The translations under genes and the position numbers were made by a program. The notes beneath the pieces are model-generated. The model searched no databases and was not told where the DNA came from. It saw only the letters and a program-made list of their open reading frames with translations. Shown piece by piece: positions 58,946 through 64,000 of a stretch of 64,000 nt of DNA (position 1 is the first letter of the stretch; each line of letters begins with the position of its first letter). This DNA is from Maea johnstoni (Eukaryota; Annelida; Polychaeta; Spionida; Magelonidae), in the NCBI GenBank assembly GCA_963942565.1, contig OZ012685.1:42625019-42689018 (forward strand), given 5' to 3'.

Positions 58946-59214
58946 CAGAGTCTTAACCAGGATTTAACTTAGTGCCAAAAATTGACTAAATTGTAAAATT
59001 TCTCGACATCCAATGTTTCATACTGTTATAAACATGTATTTAATTGAAATTGAGAAAAGACCTTATGTTCTGCTGCTATGTCATGGGAATCTCATTCTTC
59101 GGCGTGAGATTGACATTTCTAGAAATTCCTCACAAAAAGTGTCCTGATGTATTATTTTGTTTTAATGATTGCTCATTTTAGAAACCCAGTCTTCAAATGC
59201 TGGCTAAGGCTCTG
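58946..59214. mobile_element. CAGGGTCTTAGCC-family MITE, diverged
   Basis: Ends CAGAGTCTTAACCAGG and GGCTAAGGCTCTG. The interior includes AATTTCTCGACATCCAA. No clear TSD. Confidence 0.7.
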
Positions 59215-59219
59215 CTTTT

Positions 59220-60405
59220 AGGCGCTGAGCTATTAAGAGCTCTGCAAGATTATTGTATATGATAAAGTGTAAGCAAATGCATGCTGGTGATGGTGTATGT
59301 TATAATGACACAGGCAGGGGGATTTTCCTGCAAATATTCAACTTAGATATGTAGTTGATTCTATATATCAATTAAGTTACTTTTCATAAGAAAGATTAAT
59401 TGCCAATTCTAAGAGAAAAGGCCCTTTTCATGGTAAATCCCCTTTCCTGTGCATATAGATGTGAATTAATGCATTGATTTGGAAGTGGTAATCAAAAAGT
59501 GTTATGCTTCAAAACAATGTCTAAATGATACTTTCTGTTGTACACACACTGATTGTACCTCAGTTGCATTGATTTTCAAATGTTAACATGATTTAGGACA
59601 CCATCAATGTTCACTTTATACTTTTCTTTCCATAATATGCCAAGTCTTAGTACTTCAATAACTCCTTAAGAAACTTGTTAGCCTTGACCTAATTTTCAAG
59701 GTTATACAATTTTTTGGACCTAAATGCATAGTTGTATAGATAATAAAATTGAGAAGCAAATTCTTGGATGCAGTTATAGAATGTCACTCCTAGTAAGCTG
59801 TAGCTATTCTTGATAAGGGTGAGTACTGAGTAAGATATTTATTTTTGTGGGCAAAGACTCATTTTCTATTTTTGATTCCTCATTTCTTCGTCATCAACTT
59901 TGCCTAAAAAAAAATTGACGATTAAATTTCTTTCAAAATAACACGTCTTATGATACCAAATTAAAACTATGTTTATACAGTTATTCTAAAATTTCTGCCT
60001 GATGAAGTTTCGCCTCTGATAGAAAGGGGATCAAATCCAAATATATATAACCTTGAATGAAGGTGATATGATTTGATTTTCATATTCATTTTGTATTTTG
60101 AGTGCATTATTTTGAACATGTACTTCTCCCCAAAAAAGTTAAGTCCTTGCAATTTCAATGTAGTGGTTTATGCATCTTCTCAAGTTAAATTGTAACAAAG
60201 TAATGGTGTGTTTCTGAATGTTTAACATTCAAAATCTAATACTTAACTACATTGCTTCAACTGATCTATTCTCTAACAGTCCTAGTTCATAATGTTCACT
60301 ACCAGTGAAAGTTAATCTGTCTATGACCCCATCAATGATCAGGAGTCATGATTCTTAAATGGTATAATATCTATGACACAAAAAAAGTATTTGAAATAAA
60401 GATTC
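59220..60405. other. CK1 intron, no feature seen
   Basis: AT-rich, no bounded repeat. Confidence 0.35.
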
Positions 60406-60411
60406 GTGTGT

Positions 60412-60734
60412 GGGGCCTTAGCCAGTATTTTTTAAATGCCTGTCCAAAACAGTAATTCCTAAATTTCTGCCCGTCCAGATTTAGCTACTCGACTACTTCT
60501 AATCCTTATCCAACTAGATTTAATAGCCTATTGTGTCAAAAAGGGCAATTTACACCTAAGCTTCCAAGAAGATGGTTTGTTATGAAATACGTGTTATTAC
60601 CCTAAACAATTCAAAATTGAAAGATTTGAAAATTCTTCACAGTTATTTTTGCCTGTCTAAAAAGGAGGTTTTTGTGAAACTACATGTCCGAATAACATGC
60701 TGGACGGCCATCTTGGGTCCTGGCTAAGTCTCTC
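60412..60734. mobile_element. CAGGGACTTAGCC-family MITE
   Basis: GGGGCCTTAGCCAGTATTTT ... CCTGGCTAAGTCTCTC with full family interior (CCCGTCCAGATTTAGCTACT, AAGATGGTTTGTTATG). TSD not preserved. Confidence 0.8.
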
Positions 60735-60886
60735 CATGAGGGCAAGACTGCTTCTCTATGAGGGTCTGGAGACAGTCATTATTTCAAAATTCATCTTTTT
60801 GTGAGGTATTTCTGTATACGTCAGACCGACTTGCAAAATAGACAAAGCCATATAGTGGTCTGTTTAAGTCAAAAAATTTGTATATC

Positions 60887-61165
60887 CTAAGTCTTAGCCA
60901 GGATTTGGAAACTGGGAGTCCAAATTTGGCAATTGGAATACCTGTGAGTATCCTTTTTTTTTTGATAAAAATCAACTTATTGATAAAATGCATAATGGCC
61001 TTAAGCCACATCATAGACGTTCCATGTAGATGAGAACATTAAAATATCTGCTTGAAATCTGCATTTTCCGAAATTCCTCACAAAATCTATTTGGTGGTCC
61101 AGTGTGATTTTTTGAGGGTCTAGGTGTCCAAATGATACCCTGACAACCTGCTGGCTAAGGCACTG
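60887..61165. mobile_element. CAGGGTCTTAGCC-family MITE, diverged
   Basis: CTAAGTCTTAGCCAGG ... CTGGCTAAGGCACTG with recognisable interior. TSD not preserved. Confidence 0.7.
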
Positions 61166-61509
61166 GGAATATATAAAACGATAATCTTTATTATTTTCAT
61201 TGTATTTGTATTTGTATTTATGTGGAATTTTCTCTAGGTATCGCTTCATTCTTAGGGTTTGAATTCAACCCTTAGAATTTCAATTGAAAATTTGATTTGT
61301 ATATGTATTTCAATTGAAAATTTGATTTGTATATGTACATTACTTTATGTAATTGCACTGTTATGTTTCAATCTTTAAGGTAAAATTATGAAATTTCAAT
61401 CACGCATTGCATGTTTGTATTTCGTGTGGAGTCTGATATTTAAGTTTCATGTGTATATTATATAAATATATACATGCTCTTATCCTTAGAGGTATATCAA
61501 ATTAAAATG

Positions 61510-61995
61510 AACAGGGACTTAGCCAGGACCCATCCAGCCTGTCTTATGTACAGGCAGTTAAGAATAAATTGAGAAAATGTATATTATAGCCCTAACCAAA
61601 AGAAGACAGAAACAACATTTACCAGATGATTATGCTAATGAGTGTTGTGATATTTTAACTATCATGAACTTGGTTATTTTAACTATCATTAAATTGGTTA
61701 TTTGACTAAAATCTTTGCCTATTAATATTGATTTGAATAGGGTTTGTTTATTCTTAATAAGTGGCCCTGCAGGATCTGTGCCAGGATTTATGAACTTGAT
61801 GCCCACAATTGGCAATTGTTGATATTTTGGCTGACCTATCAAAGTAGACCATAATTATGAATTTACTTATTGAGAAAAGGCATACTATCCTTACACCATG
61901 TCATTGGAATTAAATTGAGGTGAACATTCAAATATCTACTTGATGACAAAGAGATGCAATAGCCAATTGTGTGCACCTTTTTTCTGGCTAAGACC
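61510..61995. mobile_element. Fragments of both CAGGG-type MITE families
   Basis: 61510-61570 is a left end of the CAGGGACTTAGCC family (CAGGGACTTAGCCAGGACCC, then GACAGGCAGTT-like). 61770-61998 is a diverged CAGGGTCTTAGCC copy ending CTGGCTAAGACCCTG. Confidence 0.6.
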
Positions 61996-62455
61996 CTGTC
62001 ATTGCTGCCTTCACTTGTTTGACCTGAGCACAGCTGCTCCGAGGTGTATAAATAAAGCAACAAAGTTGTATGATGTTTCTAGTTCTTTGAGTTTGAATTC
62101 TATGTCAGCAGGTAAGTAAATCAACTTGGTGAAAGGTTCTTGGAGTATTATTTTTGTCTTTTATAGCCAGGTGAGATGTAAGTTCAAATTTGTTGACGGT
62201 TTCATGATATATTTGTCTTTATTCTCTTGATTCTTAAACATCATCCTGTTTATTTGAAGTTAAGGGAAAGAGAAGAGTTTAATATGATCATTTGCATGCT
62301 CATCTTATTTGTTATTACAGTCTTTAGATCATTTATTTTAAACCATTTTCATTGTTCAGTAGATGATCATGGAAATGTTCTGTGTACTGTATACCTTCCT
62401 GGGTCCTTATGTCCTTATTGACATCTGATTGGTTCAGTATTCAACATTGAATGTT

Positions 62456-62677
<222 letters not shown>

Positions 62678-63012
62678 CGTGGAAATTCAAGGTTTCACAG
62701 CTTTCATTGTGGATGTTATTTTCTAGATTCTACATGCAAAAGTTGACCCCTCCAAATGATATGTTAATCATTGAATCACTCCTAATGCAGTACAGGCTAG
62801 TAAATGTTATGGTATTGATTGAAGTGGTTATGGATCTTAATTGAATGTCTGGCGGAAATGAGTATACCATTGATGGTGAGTGTTGTCATGGTACCATGGC
62901 AGGTACTGTGCTAATTATGTTACATAATAGCAGTGATTATCAGTGATCATTGTCCTTCTATGTTTATGCACTGGATGACCCCGCCAGACAAACAGACAAA
63001 GAGACCTGACAC

Positions 63013-63324
63013 CAGGGGCTCAGCCAGGATTGCAAAAATGCGTCCAAAACAGCCATTTCAAATTTTTTGCCCATCCAGATTTAGCTACTTATCTACTTCA
63101 AATCCTTATACCAGCCACAATTAATGGCTTAGTGTGCTAAAAAGGGCTATTTACTCTTCAGCTATGTCCTAGAAGATGGTTTGTTAGGAAAGTATTTGGT
63201 TATTACACACCAAAAGTCAAAATTGAAAAATCTTCTTTGGAAATTTTGCCTGTCCATCAGGAGTTTTTTTTTAGTAAACTACCTGTCCAAAAGACAGGCA
63301 AGACGGGTCCTGGCTAAGTCCCTG
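63013..63324. mobile_element. CAGGGACTTAGCC-family MITE
   Basis: CAGGGGCTCAGCCAGG ... TCCTGGCTAAGTCCCTG with complete family interior. TSD not preserved. Confidence 0.85.
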
Positions 63325-63588
63325 CCTACTCACCTGGCGTGTCACCAGGAATCTCTGTGTCACTCAAATACCTTATTTTGATTTTCTGATTGAAATATCA
63401 CCTAAAATCTTCTGGAAAATGCTTTTTTGGCCACTTCAAGAATAAATGGCCATTTGTATTGTGTGGTAGTTTATTTGTGCTAATATGTAATGACCTATAA
63501 TTGCAGGAAGTGTTATGTATAAGAAAAGTTAGTGAAGGTGTATAAATATGAATGAATTAAGTTCCTAATTACCAATGCAGATTCATAA

Positions 63589-63816
63589 GGCCTAAAAAAA
63601 AAGTTGTTTGTTTCCTGTAACCCCACCATAACAAGTTTTTATTCAAAAAAATCCCTACCCTAAAGTTTTTTCAGCCCTCCCAACTCCTAATCATCGTAAA
63701 ACATGCATAAAACACACATTTTTGACCCAAAAAATAATGCAAAAAAAAAGATTTTACCGACCTACCTACCCTTTTTTTTTTTTTTACAGGAAACAAACAA
63801 TTTCTTATTTTAGGCC
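63589..63816. mobile_element. GGCCTAAAAAA-family MITE, copy 6, TSD TAA
   Basis: Ends GGCCTAAAAAAAAAGTTG and complement, TAA at 63586-63588 and 63817-63819. Confidence 0.9.
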
Positions 63817-64000
63817 TAAACACTGTGTCCTGTTTATCTCTATGTATTTCTTTTATGTATTGCACATCATTATGCCCAACCTGATAATTTAGGTAAAATT
63901 GTGAATTGGATAGTTTTATGAATATAGTTTTTATTTAACTTTTTCATTATGGTTTGTTATGAAAGATGCTGTTTTGTTTACATATATGTAATATGTTTGT

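Overview
The window is eukaryotic nuclear DNA from an animal, most likely a marine invertebrate. It is AT-rich and has long introns, GT-AG splice sites, (GA)n/(TA)n/(AAT)n microsatellites and a dense load of short DNA transposons. The LINE, SINE and MITE types are those common in echinoderms, hemichordates, cephalochordates, molluscs and cnidarians. Nothing seen here fixes the phylum. No prokaryotic, viral or CRISPR features were found.

Two protein-coding genes are supported, arranged head to head about 12 kb apart. On the minus strand, 16496 to 2629 is a complete 15-exon gene. Its splice phases all close, giving a 584-residue DEAD-box RNA helicase of the DDX21/DDX50/plant-PMH type, with a basic N-terminus that looks like a mitochondrial presequence and an RG/H-rich tail. 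On the plus strand, the 5' part of a casein kinase 1 delta/epsilon gene starts at 28984. A roughly 29-kb first intron follows, and then two consecutive versions of exon 2 (58110-58220 and 58292-58402). Both are 111 nt, in the same phase and only 71 nt apart, which is the arrangement expected of mutually exclusive exons. The rest of the kinase lies beyond 64000.

Almost everything else is transposon-derived. Many copies can be bounded exactly by target-site duplications (TSDs): two related hAT-like MITE families (ends CAGGGACTTAGCC and CAGGGTCTTAGCC, 8-bp TSDs); a PIF/Harbinger-like family (ends GGCCTAAAAAA, 3-bp TNA TSDs, six copies); three other Harbinger-like MITEs with TAA or TTA TSDs; a pogo-like MITE with a TA TSD; a CR1/L2-type LINE inserted inside a hAT MITE; a Tx1/L1-like LINE remnant; two tRNA-derived SINEs; and two head-to-tail Helentron-like elements with roughly 200-bp satellite cores. 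There is also a 4.7-kb foldback element and a 2.47-kb element with 19-bp inverted ends carrying about ten copies of a 13-bp motif (GTTACGGAGTCAC).

Layout: 1-2628 downstream flank; 2629-16496 helicase; 16497-28600 intergenic repeats (LINE remnant, SINEs, Harbinger MITEs, Helentron-like pair); about 28620-28700 kinase promoter; 28982-29059 kinase first coding exon; 29060-58109 giant intron; 58110-58402 paired exons; 58403-64000 next kinase intron with further MITEs and a 213-bp (GA)n tract. The strongest items for follow-up are the duplicated kinase exon, the GTTACGGAGTCAC element and the mitochondrial-looking helicase.
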